Assembly: GCA_949126835.1 (NCBI GenBank)
Contig: OX421496.1
Coordinates: forward strand, 21,965,844-22,029,843
DNA from: Anisus vortex
Lineage: Eukaryota > Mollusca > Gastropoda > Planorbidae
Direction: 5' to 3'
Length of the DNA stretch: 64,000 bases
The notes under the pieces are model-generated. The model had not been told where the DNA came from. It made no database searches and saw only the letters and a list, made by a program, of their open reading frames with translations. Every line of letters starts with the position of its first letter. Position 1 is the stretch's first letter. The translations under genes and the position numbers were made by a program. Of the stretch, positions 33,103-43,770 are shown piece by piece.

Positions 33103-33354
33103 TCATAGGCAGCTGGATAATAAGATGACCCACAATTTTTCCTCCTGCGTGTTTGCAACACCACGAGTGAGATTGAACAACGCCACAAAAATTACGGTGT
33201 ATATAACGATCATCTGTGAAATGAATACGGCACCTGGTCTTACTTTTATTTTACCCAACCAGAGCGAAAGGGTGGATGTGATTGAGGTTTCGGACGTGGA
33301 GGAGACGGGTCTATCCTCAATGATTGTTGCATCGCGATAGATAGTTGGTTCCAT
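33103..33354 (-). CDS. Small membrane protein of the Polinton arm
   Basis: 83 residues starting MEPTIYRDATIIEDRP. It has a Ser/Thr-rich segment (SSTSETSITSTLSLW) and a hydrophobic span (FISQMIVIYTVIFVALF) that should cross a membrane, followed by LWVILLSSCL and TGA. Hydrophobic and basic residues continue in the same frame after the TGA up to the next gene, so the stop may be premature. The start overlaps the end of the integrase frame by 38 bp. The function is unknown. Confidence 0.6.
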   Translation of the reverse strand: MEPTIYRDATIIEDRPVSSTSETSITSTLSLWLGKIKVRPGAVFISQMIVIYTVIFVALFNLTRGVANTQEEKLWVILLSSCL

Positions 33355-34427
33355 GGCTAGTCTTTATATTATTATATTTCAAAATGTTTTTGTCTGAGAT
33401 CCAGCTATCGAATGACGAGTTGTAACCAAACCGCTTGACTAAATACTCTTTCCCACCACCGACGCGTTGTCGTTCTTGTAATATGTTTTCGATCCTGTAT
33501 ATTTGTTTGTCTCCTACTTTTTGTAGTTTTTCTCTATATAAAGAACCTTTTAGTTCTTCGCCTGCATCATCTTTCAAAATGTAAACTATTGGCTTTGTTG
33601 TTGACTTGAGCCGACTGATTGTACACAGCTTCTCTGTCCACGCAGGTGTGTAACCCTTTTTAAAATTTTGTCGGGCTTGTGCGATTCTGACACGGTCACC
33701 TTCTTCAAACCCTTTTCGACGCGGGGTATTAACAGGGGCGTATAATGTATTCCACACTTGTTCTTGATTTTCTAAAGTAACATTCACGGGCGGCATTTTA
33801 ATGCTTCTGTGGAATGAGCTATTGTAATTTTGAAGCAATTGATCTAGTACATCAATGTAACGAAGACTATTTGTTTTCGTAAAGTAGCGCCACATTTTTT
33901 CTTTTAAGGTGCGATTGAATCGTTCTACGATAGCAGCCTTAATATCTTCGTTCTCAGTTGTGAAAAAATTACCCGCTCTTCTTTGAGAAATTTTTGATAA
34001 GTCTTGTTGGTAAACTCGCTCCCTTTATCAGTTTAAATCTGAAGTGGCTTGCGCTTTTCAAAAATTTGTCGTGTAGCCTCGACTAGTGCTTTAGCTGTTT
34101 TTGTCTTTATCGGGATGGCCCAAGCGAATTTACTAAACACGTCCAGTGGTCCACACATGTCAGTATGTACGATATCCTGTTATTATATTTTCGTAGCCCC
34201 TGCATATCTATGAGATCAGCTTGAAATTGTTGGTTCATACCACCTGTTATGGTTGTTCGTCTTTGAAAATGCCATGGAATCGGTTTGTGTAATGTATACG
34301 TGTCCTGGTGACTTAACCATTCTTTAATTTCCTTTGTTTTAAATTTTGGATGTTTAAAAACACCACCAAAAGCGCTGGCTCGACCTGGTTCAAAATGATA
34401 TCTGCGTAAGTTTACCACTCCTCCCAT
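33317..34427 (-). pseudogene. Polinton integrase with chromodomain, broken, right arm
   Basis: N-terminal part 34107-34427 (MGGVVNLRRYHFEPGR to the first catalytic Asp in FQADLIDMQG and LTCVD). C-terminal part 33317-33895 has the end of the core region (YNSSFHRSIKMPPVNVTLEN), a DNA-binding barrel, and a chromodomain (KEYLVKRFGYNSSFDSW). Between them the frame carries three lesions: a short insertion near 34145, a nonsense TAA at 34033-34035 two residues before the second catalytic Asp (TDKGSEF), and a 1-bp shift near 33970 before the catalytic Glu (VERFNR). Known role in this family: inserts element DNA by the D,D-35-E mechanism. This copy cannot make a full enzyme. Confidence 0.87.
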
Positions 34428-34892
34428 TGACCTTGCTTTGTACTTTTAGCTTTCCTAGTTCGTTTAGGTTGTGGTGGGGCTATTTTGTCTTGCTCAGCGT
34501 TTTTCTGTTTCTTACTTTTCTTTGTTGATTCGGGAATCACGATTGGTGTTTCTTCTTTTTTAGGTTCAACGTCTACTTTTTTAGGTTCAACGTCTACTTT
34601 TTGTTGTTGTTGGTCCGATGATGTTGGTGTATTTGACTGTAGCGGTGCTTGAGGCTGAGGTTTCATATCTAATACTCCTAGTGGTTTTTGTTTGTACTCG
34701 CCAAGACGAAATGTATAGAGTTGTAGAATTTGTTGGTACTGTTTGACTTTGTCGCGCAGTGATAATCTTCCCGTTCTAAGATCTGTTGCATTTGGTTATC
34801 CAAGTCTCTTAAATTATCGTTAAGTGTATCTGGTGGTACATATTCATAGATTCCAATAGGCGTGGGTCAATCAAAATCATTTTCTTGGCCAT
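34412..34892 (-). pseudogene. Polinton-associated protein with Lys-rich tail, right copy
   Basis: Same gene as 25476-25950. Starts MAKKMILIDPRLLES at 34892. The early part has the same two frame losses as the left copy. From 34666 to 34412 a long frame carries the Pro/Gln stretch and a tail with two copies of KVDVEPK and KKSKKQKNAEQDK, ending QGQWEEW. The stop overlaps the integrase start. The shared lesions show both copies descend from one already damaged element, or that the product starts at an internal ATG. Confidence 0.62.
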
Positions 34893-34895
34893 CTT

Positions 34896-35219
34896 TTAGA
34901 AACCTAGAACACCTTTAAGAACACTTAGAACCGGTCCCAGTAACGCACCTATGAAACCACCTCGTTGAAGTATTTGCTTCCGCTTTTTTACGGTTTGTTT
35001 CTTTTTGGTAAGTTCTCTTAGACTTGTTTTGTGTCGATGTAAACGAGTCTTCTGATGTTTTGTAAGTGGAACGTTCCCTTTTAATACATTGTGACAACAC
35101 TCGCACAGTGTGTGTATGAGTTGTGGTGAGGCATTTTTCAAAATGGCCTTTATGGCAGGTGGCTTAGCCCGACATAAACCCCGTAATAGTTCTCCCTGTC
35201 GTTTTGTCTTTTTAGACAT
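34896..35219 (-). CDS. Small basic core-like Polinton protein, right copy
   Basis: Intact 107-residue frame starting MSKKTKRQGELLRGLCRAK, with a central helix (SPQLIHTLCECCHNVLKG), a Lys/Arg stretch (KKKQTVKKRKQILQRGG) and a hydrophobic end (ALLGPVLSVLKGVLGF). Directly abuts the ATPase stop. By composition it could condense DNA or disturb membranes in a virion; this is inference. The left copy is interrupted by the hAT-like element. Confidence 0.68.
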   Translation of the reverse strand: MSKKTKRQGELLRGLCRAKPPAIKAILKNASPQLIHTLCECCHNVLKGNVPLTKHQKTRLHRHKTSLRELTKKKQTVKKRKQILQRGGFIGALLGPVLSVLKGVLGF

Positions 35220-36543
35220 TTATTTAGGTACGTAGACTACTTGTTTCTCGTAAGGAAATATATAACTCCGTAAGCGCAAGTGATCCGGTGTGTCTTGTCG
35301 AAGGTCGAGCAGTAAATAACCATGAGGGGTCGCTGTTGATTCTTTAAAACTTTCTTGTACATAAGAAACACACACAGGGTACATTTGTTTTGCCAAATTT
35401 GTAATCTGTGCTCCGTCGCGAGGGTTTTTAACCATTTCAGCCCTAAGCATTTTCCAGCCTATAACTCCCCTATCCCTAAGCCAAGTTGCATAACTCCGTT
35501 TATTGAACAAAAATCGGAAAAAAAATATTATTTAAAAATTCACTGTAAAAGAACTATCCAAGCAACTGAATTAAATTCTTCACAGTTAAAGTATAAAAAT
35601 ATAAAGTTTAATTCAAACCAGAAGAGATGACAATAAACTAATAAATAAAAAGGAAAATAATAAAAATCACTGAGTATACATCAATAGGTTCCGATAGTTT
35701 GTCAAGAAATTTTGAATTTTTCGTATCGGACTCAAATAATCCTATTCAAAGCCTATTCAACTTCTACAATGCTTTCAATATCACTATTATATTAGCATTA
35801 TCAAAATAATACAGCCTTTTCCTCACAAGCCTAGCCTAATGCTTCTCTAAATATTGCCAAAATACCTTCAATTTTCGTAGAACTAGCGTTAAAAATGCAT
35901 TATTTTCCAAAATTCACTCAAATCCTATCGATCGAGCTAAAAATACCAAACAAACATGTAAAAATAGCGTCACTATCGCTCTTCTAGGTCAGAGTTTAAA
36001 AAGAGTTTATAAGGCAATTAAAAACTAGCAGTACTGTCGGCAACGAAACAACCCGAAATCTGCGACGCGCGGCGACTATAGTTGTCAGCCAGTAGAGGCG
36101 ACGCGCGGCGACTGTAGTGGCGAAATGGTTTTAAAGAGCACTATGTAATGAGTATTTAAACTGATGGTTCTTTGTTCTTTCCAAACAGGTTTTGTACAAT
36201 GTATAAAACACTGATATCTCGGTGATGACTCCCTTTAGTAAACAGTTTTGTAATCCGATCATCTGTTTCGGCCATCAAATCATCAATGACAACCAGACGA
36301 CGTTTCTTATCTCCGACCCCCCATTGTTCCATATCAGGGAGACCTTCCACAAATTGTACACCTTTCATGGTCTCATAAATCGGTTGCCATTCGCCATAAC
36401 ACCAAATGATCTCTTCTGGTACAGGATCCACCATGTCAGATAGATGTGTCAGTAGTTTGTTTACAAATACTGTTTTACCGCTACCGGTTGGGCCGGCTAT
36501 AAACTATAAGCGCTGTAAAGGGATGTTTCCACCTTGGGTCCAT
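35220..36543 (-). pseudogene. Packaging ATPase, right arm, interrupted and frameshifted
   Basis: Starts at ATG 36543. Three lesions relative to the left copy: a 7-bp insertion near 36505 with a stop just before Walker A, a 7-bp deletion near 36172, and the 697-bp insertion at 35432-36128. Walker A still reads GSGKT here. The downstream part (35220-35431) keeps PRDGAQITNLAKQMYP and the C-terminus YEKQVVYVPK. Confidence 0.85.
35432..36128. mobile_element. 697-bp insertion with 6-bp target duplication TTTTAA
   Basis: TTTTAA flanks it at 35426-35431 and 36129-36134 and is single in the left arm. Ends are inverted: CCATTTC...GAAATGG. The right end has a GC-rich direct repeat (GCGACGCGCGGCGACT twice at 36062-36112). 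No coding frame. The class is unknown; the size of the duplication excludes mariner and hAT. Confidence 0.78.
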
Positions 36544-36625
36544 TGTGAGAACTGGTATGTTTTAAGTTGTGTGATTCTATTTTTTATATTTTGCTAATAA
36601 TTTTTTTTCTATCTCTCATAGAATA
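36544..36625. promoter_or_regulatory. Divergent promoter interval, right arm
   Basis: An 82-bp gap between the ATPase start (minus) and the Pro-rich ORF start (plus), equivalent to 21712-21794. Similar A/T-rich content (AGAATCACACAACT block on the minus strand). Duplicated at 40115-40196. Confidence 0.35.
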
Positions 36626-37345
36626 ATGGCCAATCAACACATAATTGAAAGGATCTGGCACCTCCTCCAGGACCCTACCAATGGTTGTAGTGGGTGCATT
36701 GAGGGCCAGGGCAACCAGCTCGGCCACTCATGTATGATGTTCGAGACGCTCGAGGAGCGGCTGCCAGAGCACTTATTTAACATCATACAATTCGGCCTCA
36801 ACCAAGAGGAACTCGTAGGCTTCACATATGTTGAAGCCTATAGGCAAATCGAAGCCTTGCTGGCTAGAAGGCGACGCCTGGTTGGAACCGTTGCCTATCC
36901 CCCACTCGGCTTGGACATCCCACCCCCCAGTCCCAATCCATATGACCATTTACCCCCAAGCCCATCCCTAGTTTCTTCCCCGGCCCAATCGGTCCCGTCA
37001 CCATTATGGTGATGGGACCAACTCCCTTACAGCCCCCAACCTTCACCCACCCCCACTACGCCACCGACTTCCCCACCCATTTATATCCACCAGTCCCCGC
37101 CCATTTATGTGCCCCAATCCCAACCCATTTATAGCCCCCCTCCTATATATGTCCGAGCTTCCCCGCCTAGCCACTATGTGGATCCCCCAGCCTCCCCAGA
37201 CCCTTGTCATTACCCCTGTTTCGAGGGTGGGAGAGATCCCTTACCCTCCCCAGACCCACATTTCTTAGACCCTTTAGATCCCCCACCCTCCCCAGCCCAA
37301 CACTTCTTCACCTTCTTGGGAAGTGATTTTGAAGAATGCAAATAA
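36626..37345 (+). pseudogene. Pro-rich protein with CxxC..HxC motif, right copy, one stop
   Basis: The frame from ATG 36626 to 37345 is 240 codons with a single in-frame TGA at 37010-37012, where the left copy has a sense codon. The N-terminal domain is MANQHIIERIWHLLQD then GCSGCIEGQGNQLGHSC, and LEERLPEHLFNIIQFGL. A tail of Pro, Tyr and Ser (PPIYVPQSQPIYSPPPIYV) ends LGSDFEECK. The repeated P-x-Y pattern could be an interaction tail. The function is unknown. The stop may inactivate it; readthrough cannot be excluded from sequence alone. Confidence 0.62.
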
Positions 37346-37346
37346 A

Positions 37347-37922
37347 ACACACATATAATTTTAACCTTGTTTTTATCTATATGAATGTGTCTGTCTTACT
37401 GTTGTATTGTTGTAGATGTAGATATCTTTAATAAAATCACGTGGTCAAAATCACAAGTAGCCTAATAATTAAACCATGTGTAATAAAATCACACAAAATA
37501 ATAATTAAATCATGTGATAAAATCACATGCAATAATTAAATCACGTGTAATAATTAAAACGTGTGATGAAATCAATTGTAATAATTAATGCCACACACAA
37601 AAATAGACACATGTAATCAAATCACGTGCTAACAAAGCTCGTGAAACACAAGACGTCATCTTGGTTCAACTGAGGAGCGGGGTCACCGGGTCAAAAGGCA
37701 CTCCCGGTCGTGTAACGACAAGACGCCATCTTGTTTCCGCCATCTTGAAAAACATCCTCGTGTAACAACACAAGAGACGTCATCTTGGATGACGTCACGT
37801 CCGGTACAACGACTTCCGGGTTAAAGTTCATCTCCCGTTAGGGGTCACTTCCGGGTCAAAGGTCAACTGAGGAGCGTAGCAGCGGCTCCTCAAATACGAC
37901 TCGAAAACTACACACCACACTA
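37347..37922. mobile_element. Right terminal region of the Polinton-type arm
   Basis: Inverted relative to 18841-20985. It runs from the end of the Pro-rich ORF through the iterated AATAATTAAATCACGTGTAA motifs and the GACGTCATCTTGG/GCCATCTTG cluster to the tip CTACACACCACACTAC. The tip touches the 30-bp minisatellite. Confidence 0.75.
37650..37800. promoter_or_regulatory. Candidate control region, right terminal repeat
   Basis: Three or four copies of a CCATCTTG/GTCATCTTG core (reverse of CAAGATGGC), each near GTGTAAC and AAGACG, plus TGACGTCA. Matches the left cluster at 18935-19135 but with one more unit. Confidence 0.35.
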
Positions 37923-38028
37923 CTATCGCTAGGCCCTGTATATGGCATCCTTCCATCGATAGACCCTGTATATGGCATCCTTCCATCGATAGACCCTGTA
38001 TATGGCATCCTTCCATCGCTCGGCCCTA
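37923..38028. repeat. 30-bp minisatellite remnant beyond the right end
   Basis: About four units with ATCGCTAGGCCCTGTATATG, then GGCATCCTTCC, same orientation as the array at 17021-18840. Some units read ATCGATAGACC. Duplicated at 41494-41600. Confidence 0.93.
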
Positions 38029-39157
38029 TGTCATAGTAAAAACTTGATTTAAAAAAAAATTAATAAGACACATTTTAACATTTTCAGTTCCTATTAAAAA
38101 AATGTATCCAGCGAAATGGGTAATCAATCTCAAGAATGAATGAAAAAAATGATGTGTGATGTTCAAAACATTCCCATGGAAACCATAGTAGGCCTGTATA
38201 AGTCACCACTATTTACAAATTAGACAATTGTAAAGCCCTATTTAGGAAACAGTTAAGCCTCAAAAGCGCTTCACATTAACACCAGCATGGTTGTGCTAGG
38301 ATACTGGGAAATCTACAAATGTATAATAAGGTGAAGCAACTCTTTAAAAAAACCTGTTTAATTAACTCTGATTTTAGACTCTGTCAAAGAGCAGAAAAAT
38401 TTGATTTAAATAATTCTCTTAAAAAACAACTGTTTAATTAACTCTGTCTTTAGACTTGGTCAAAGAGCAGAAACATTAGTATTTAAATAAATTCTCTAAA
38501 AAAAAAGGCTGCTACTTTGTGACGTCATACTATTTTAATATTACAATGGGTTGGGGTGGGGGGGGTGGAGACTGCCGTTTTACTTGGACTTGTAAAAATG
38601 GGGTGAGGATGGAAACATTGGTAAAAATTGCATGTCATTTTGGAAGACCCTTACTTCCCACAGATGTAGGCCTAGGTTGATTCAATTAGACAGATGATAC
38701 ATTACTCTTTCAAAAGAATTCAGCCAGGAAATACAATGGATCAATAGATGACTCCTAAATGATAGGCCTACTTTTTTCTTGTATGATAAATGGTATGATA
38801 GTGTGCGCGAATGTCTATTGTGTTTTAGTACAAATGGTTCTTTAATATTGTTTTAAATACCGGTATGCTGAAAGAAGGAATTTATGTAATCAAATCAAAT
38901 TTGCATTTATTTGGGTCAATAAAGCAATCTTATCTTATCTTATCTTATAGATGTAGGTCTATGTTTATACATTTACAGGGCGATTCGTTACTTCAAATAG
39001 ATATGGCCCAGGCTGATTCCATTAGAGTCGCAATACTTCCTAAAAAAAAATATTTTGCAAGGCATTATGATTTTGTTTAGAGCGTTATACAATGCAGAAA
39101 TCTTGTAAGACAGATTTATAAGTTTTCTCATTTAATTACAATCTGGCACTGTATAAG
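38029..39157. other. Non-coding flank, first duplication copy
   Basis: AT-rich. Contains a direct repeat around CTGTTTAATTAACTCTG (38355 and 38430), a G-run at 38557, and at 38840-38945 a repeat 3' end with (TTATC)n after AATAAAGCAATC. No gene. Confidence 0.55.
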
Positions 39158-39334
39158 CAGTGCCTTTACAAGCTTATGTGGCGCCCCAGGGTAAAAGTCT
39201 TAGCGCCGCCCCCTTGCATACTTTAACTGCTTGTTTAGTGCTATATTTGCTATATTTAGACTACATTTGCCGCCCCCCGGAAGAGCCGCCCCCGGACATA
39301 CGCCCCCTCTGCTCCCCCCTATGTGAGGGCACTG
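39158..39334 (+). mobile_element. 177-bp hAT-like MITE
   Basis: Ends CAGTGCC...GGCACTG. Target duplication TGTATAAG (39150-39157) and TGTATAGG (39335-39342), 8 bp with one change. Its copy in the tandem duplication is 42730-42906. Confidence 0.78.
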
Positions 39335-39699
39335 TGTATAGGCTTATCTGTTGCAAATATTCTCAACTACGTAACACAATACATAACCAATTAGGCTAAC
39401 TAATTCATTACAGTAATTGTGTTAGGATGAAAACATTATTTTAGCAAAAAGCATTGAACTCTCCTGTTTCAAAAATAACTCTACTACGTCGTTCTTAGCG
39501 TGACTTGCTCATGACCTTCTCTCGCGATGACGTAATATTACGTTTCTCGTATTTTTCGTTTTTATTGGCACTTTTGTGTTAGAGAAACCTTTCATTGATG
39601 GAGCGAGCTCAGCTCGGGTGCAAGTCTATCTCTAGTTGCGCGGCGACTATAGTTGTCAGCCAGTAGAGGCGACGCGCGGCGACTGTAGTGGCGAAATGG

Positions 39700-40114
39700 T
39701 TTTAAAGAGCACTATGTAATGAGTATTTAAACTGATGGTTCTTTGTTCTTTCCAAACAGGTTTTGTACAATGTATAAAACACTGATATCTCGGTGATGAC
39801 TCCCTTTAGTAAACAGTTTTGTAATCCGATCATCTGTTTCGGCCATCAAATCATCAATGACAACCAGACGACGTTTCTTATCTCCGACCCCCCATTGTTC
39901 CATATCAGGGAGACCTTCCACAAATTGTACACCTTTCATGGTCTCATAAATCGGTTGCCATTCGCCATAACACCAAATGATCTCTTCTGGTACAGGATCC
40001 ACCATGTCAGATAGATGTGTCAGTAGTTTGTTTACAAATACTGTTTTACCGCTACCGGTTGGGCCGGCTATAAACTATAAGCGCTGTAAAGGGATGTTTC
40101 CACCTTGGGTCCAT
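39700..40114 (-). pseudogene. Packaging ATPase N-terminal fragment (duplicate)
   Basis: Copy of 36129-36543 in the second unit of the tandem duplication, with the same 7-bp lesions. It contains no C-terminal half. Confidence 0.88.
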
Positions 40115-40196
40115 TGTGAGAACTGGTATGTTTTAAGTTGTGTGATTCTATTTTTTATATTTTGCTAATATTTTTTTTTCTATCTCTCATAGAATA

Positions 40197-40916
40197 ATGG
40201 CCAATCAACACATAATTGAAAGGATCTGGCACCTCCTCCAGGACCCTACCAATGGTTGTAGTGGGTGCATTGAGGGCCAGGGCAACCAGCTCGGCCACTC
40301 ATGTATGATGTTCGAGACGCTCGAGGAGCGGCTGCCAGAGCACTTATTTAACATCATACAATTCGGCCTCACCCAAGAGGAACTCGTAGGCTTCACATAT
40401 GTTGAAGCCTATAGGCAAATCGAAGCCTTGCTGGCTAGAAGGCGACGCCTGGTTGGAACCGTTGCCTATCCCCCACTCGGCTTGGACATCCCACCCCCCA
40501 GTCCCAATCCATATGACCATTTACCCCCAAGCCCATCCCTAGTTTCTTCCCCGGCCCAATCGGTCCCGTCACCATTATGGTGATGGGACCAACTCCCTTA
40601 CAGCCCCCAACCTTCACCCACCCCCACTACGCCACCGACTTCCCCACCCATTTATATCCACCAGTCCCCGCCCATTTATGTGCCCCAATCCCAACCCATT
40701 TATAGCCCCCCTCCTATATATGTCCGAGCTTCCCCGCCTAGCCACTATGTGGATCCCCCAGCCTCCCCAGACCCTTGTCATTACCCCTGTTTCGAGGGTG
40801 GGAGAGATCCCTTACCCTCCCCAGACCCACATTTCTTAGACCCTTTAGATCCCCCACCCTCCCCAGCCCAACACTTCTTCACCTTCTTGGGAAGTGATTT
40901 TGAAGAATGCAAATAA
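40197..40916 (+). pseudogene. Pro-rich protein (duplicate of 36626-37345)
   Basis: Same 240-codon frame with the same TGA (40581-40583). One residue differs in the N-terminal domain (FGLTQEE here, FGLNQEE in the first copy). Confidence 0.62.
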
Positions 40917-40917
40917 A

Positions 40918-41493
40918 ACACACATATAATTTTAACCTTGTTTTTATCTATATGAATGTGTCTGTCTTACTGTTGTATTGTTGTAGATGTAGATATCTTT
41001 AATAAAATCACGTGGTCAAAATCACAAGTAGCCTAATAATTAAACCATGTGTAATAAAATCACACAAAATAATAATTAAATCATGTGATAAAATCACATG
41101 CAATAATTAAATCACGTGTAATAATTAAAACGTGTGATGAAATCAATTGTAATAATTAATGCCACACACAAAAATAGACACATGTAATCAAATCACGTGC
41201 TAACAAAGCTCGTGAAACACAAGACGTCATCTTGGTTCAACTGAGGAGCGGGGTCACCGGGTCAAAAGGCACTCCCGGTCGTGTAACGACAAGACGCCAT
41301 CTTGTTTCCGCCATCTTGAAAAACATCCTCGTGTAACAACACAAGAGACGTCATCTTGGATGACGTCACGTCCGGTACAACGACTTCCGGGTTAAAGTTC
41401 ATCTCCCGTTAGGGGTCACTTCCGGGTCAAAGGTCAACTGAGGAGCGTAGCAGCGGCTCCTCAAATACGACTCGAAAACTACACACCACACTA
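40918..41493. mobile_element. Right Polinton terminal region (duplicate)
   Basis: Copy of 37347-37922 in the second duplication unit, with its satellite remnant at 41494-41600. Confidence 0.75.
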
Positions 41494-42729
41494 CTATCGC
41501 TAGGCCCTGTATATGGCATCCTTCCATCGATAGACCCTGTATATGGCATCCTTCCATCGATAGACCCTGTATATGGCATCCTTCCATCGCTCGGCCCTAT
41601 GTCATAGTAAAAACTTGATTTAAAAAAAAATTAATAAGACACATTTTAACATTTTCAGTTCCTATTAAAAAAATGTATCCAGCGAAATGGGTAATCAATC
41701 TCAAGAATGAATGAAAAAAATGATGTGTGATGTTCAAAACATTCCCATGGAAACCATAGTAGGCCTGTATAAGTCACCACTATTTACAAATTAGACAATT
41801 GTAAAGCCCTATTTAGGAAACAGTTAAGCCTCAAAAGCGCTTCACATTAACACCAGCATTGTTGTGCTAGGATACTGGGAAATCTACAAATGTATAATAA
41901 GGTGAAGCAACTCTTTAAAAAAACCTGTTTAATTAACTCTGATTTTAGACTCTGTCAAAGAGCAGAAAAATTTGATTTAAATAATTCTCTTAAAAAACAA
42001 CTGTTTAATTAACTCTGTCTTTAGACTTGGTCAAAGAGCAGAAACATTAGTATTTAAATAAATTCTCTAAAAAAAAAGGCTGCTACTTTGTGACGTCATA
42101 CTATTTTAATATTACAATGGGTTGGGGTGGGGGGGGGTGGAGACTGCCGTTTTACTTGGACTTGTAAAAATGGGGTGAGGATGGAAACATTGGTAAAAAT
42201 TGCATGTCATTTTGGAAGACCCTTACTTCCCACAGATGTAGGCCTAGGTTGATTCAATTAGACAGATGATACATTACTCTTTCAAAAGAATTCAGCCAGG
42301 AAATACAATGGATCAATAGATGACTCCTAAATGATAGGCCTACTTTTTTCTTGTATGATAAATGGTATGATAGTGTGCGCGAATGTCTATTGTGTTTTAG
42401 TACAAATGGTTCTTTAATATTGTTTTAAATACCGGTATGCTGAAAGAAGGAATTTATGTAATCAAATCAAATTTGCATTTATTTGGGTCAATAAAGCAAT
42501 CTTATCTTATCTTATCTTATAGATGTAGGTCTATGTTTATACATTTACAGGGCGATTCGTTACTTCAAATAGATATGGCCCAGGCTGATTCCATTAGAGT
42601 CGCAATACTTCCTAAAAAAAAATATTTTGCAAGGCATTATGATTTTGTTTAGAGCGTTATACAATGCAGAAATCTTGTAAGACAGATTTATAAGTTTTCT
42701 CATTTAATTACAATCTGGCACTGTATAAG

Positions 42730-42906
42730 CAGTGCCTTTACAAGCTTATGTGGCGCCCCAGGGTAAAAGTCTTAGCGCCGCCCCCTTGCATACTTTAACT
42801 GCTTGTTTAGTGCTATATTTGCTATATTTAGACTACATTTGCCGCCCCCCGGAAGAGCCGCCCCCGGACATACGCCCCCTCTGCTCCCCCCTATGTGAGG
42901 GCACTG
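42730..42906 (+). mobile_element. 177-bp hAT-like MITE (duplicate)
   Basis: Copy of 39158-39334 carried by the tandem duplication. Confidence 0.75.
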
Positions 42907-43210
42907 TGTATAGGCTTATCTGTTGCAAATATTCTCAACTACGTAACACAATACATAACCAATTAGGCTAACTAATTCATTACAGTAATTGTGTTAGGAT
43001 GAAAACATTATTTTAGCAAAAAGCATTGAACTCTCCTGTTTCAAAAATAACTCTACTACGTCGTTCTTAGCGTGACTTGCTCATGACCTTCTCTCGCGAT
43101 GACGTAATATTACGTTTCTCGTATTTTTCGTTTTTATTGGCACTTTTGTGTTAGAGAAACCTTTCATTGATGGAGCGAGCTCAGCTCGGGTGCAAGTCTA
43201 TCTCTAGTTG

Positions 43211-43770
43211 CCAGGTGAGTATAGGCTGGCACTGTTTCGCTGACAGACTCTACAAAGTCTGGAAACGAACTTGAAGGTTTCTGCGTGTTATTTTTCACCT
43301 TTCTTTGTTCTCACCGAATGGTGAACCTTTGGCTGGGTAGGGAGTGTGTGTATGTGTATGTCTGTGTGTTTATGTGTGTGTGTGTTCTAGTCATATTCGA
43401 ATACCTCACATTTCTGGTAACCAGCGAGTGTCATTCTGACATTACGGTATCTTCCCGTCATCGAAACAGGAAAATCATGCACACTTTCTTTCCAAACAAA
43501 ACGTTATAACAATCTAACAATGAAAGACCTAGACAACTGTTCGTCAGGTGAGAATAACAAGGTTCTAACAAGCATTTTGGTGAAACGGAGATATTTGAGT
43601 TTTAAATTTTGAAATCTTTAAGCCAATATAAAGTTAGAACTATGTTACATTGGACTTTGTGAGAAGAGGAAAGAACTAAATGATTCCAACTTTTGTCAGA
43701 TTATAGAAAGGTCGTTTAAAATTATCACAGGGCCCATAAGTTCTTTTTTCCCAAAATCGCAGTTACTACA
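43211..43770. other. Unique intergenic DNA, with a GT-rich tract
   Basis: GTGTATGTGTATGTCTGTGT tract at 43345-43390. The frame at 43285-43509 has no domain. The first 60 bp beyond the duplication give the right-hand breakpoint. Confidence 0.5.

Larger units (their letters stand above)
36068..39638. repeat. 3571-bp tandem duplication, first copy
   Basis: It begins inside the 697-bp insertion (GCGCGGCGACTATAG) and ends at TCTCTAGTTG. It covers part of the ATPase, the Pro-rich ORF, the right terminal region, the 30-bp satellite remnant and flanking DNA. The second copy differs at only a few sites, for example 36790 versus 40371 and a G-run length near 38560. Confidence 0.95.
39639..43210. repeat. 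3571-bp tandem duplication, second copy
   Basis: Starts GCGGCGACTATAG directly after TCTCTAGTT and ends with the same TCTCTAGTTG at 43210, then unique DNA. The junction shows only 2-3 bp of microhomology. It includes flanking DNA, so it is a segmental duplication and not a new transposition. Confidence 0.95.

Noticed and set aside
18841..37922. A complete, active Polinton
   Set aside because: No polymerase B or protease seen. ATPase, integrase, pVI-like and capsid genes all carry stops, shifts, insertions or truncation, and the arms do not form one gene set.
38865..39080. 71-codon frame, present also in the duplicate
   Set aside because: Duplicated only because the whole 3.57 kb is; it crosses the end of a repeat with a (TTATC)n tail.
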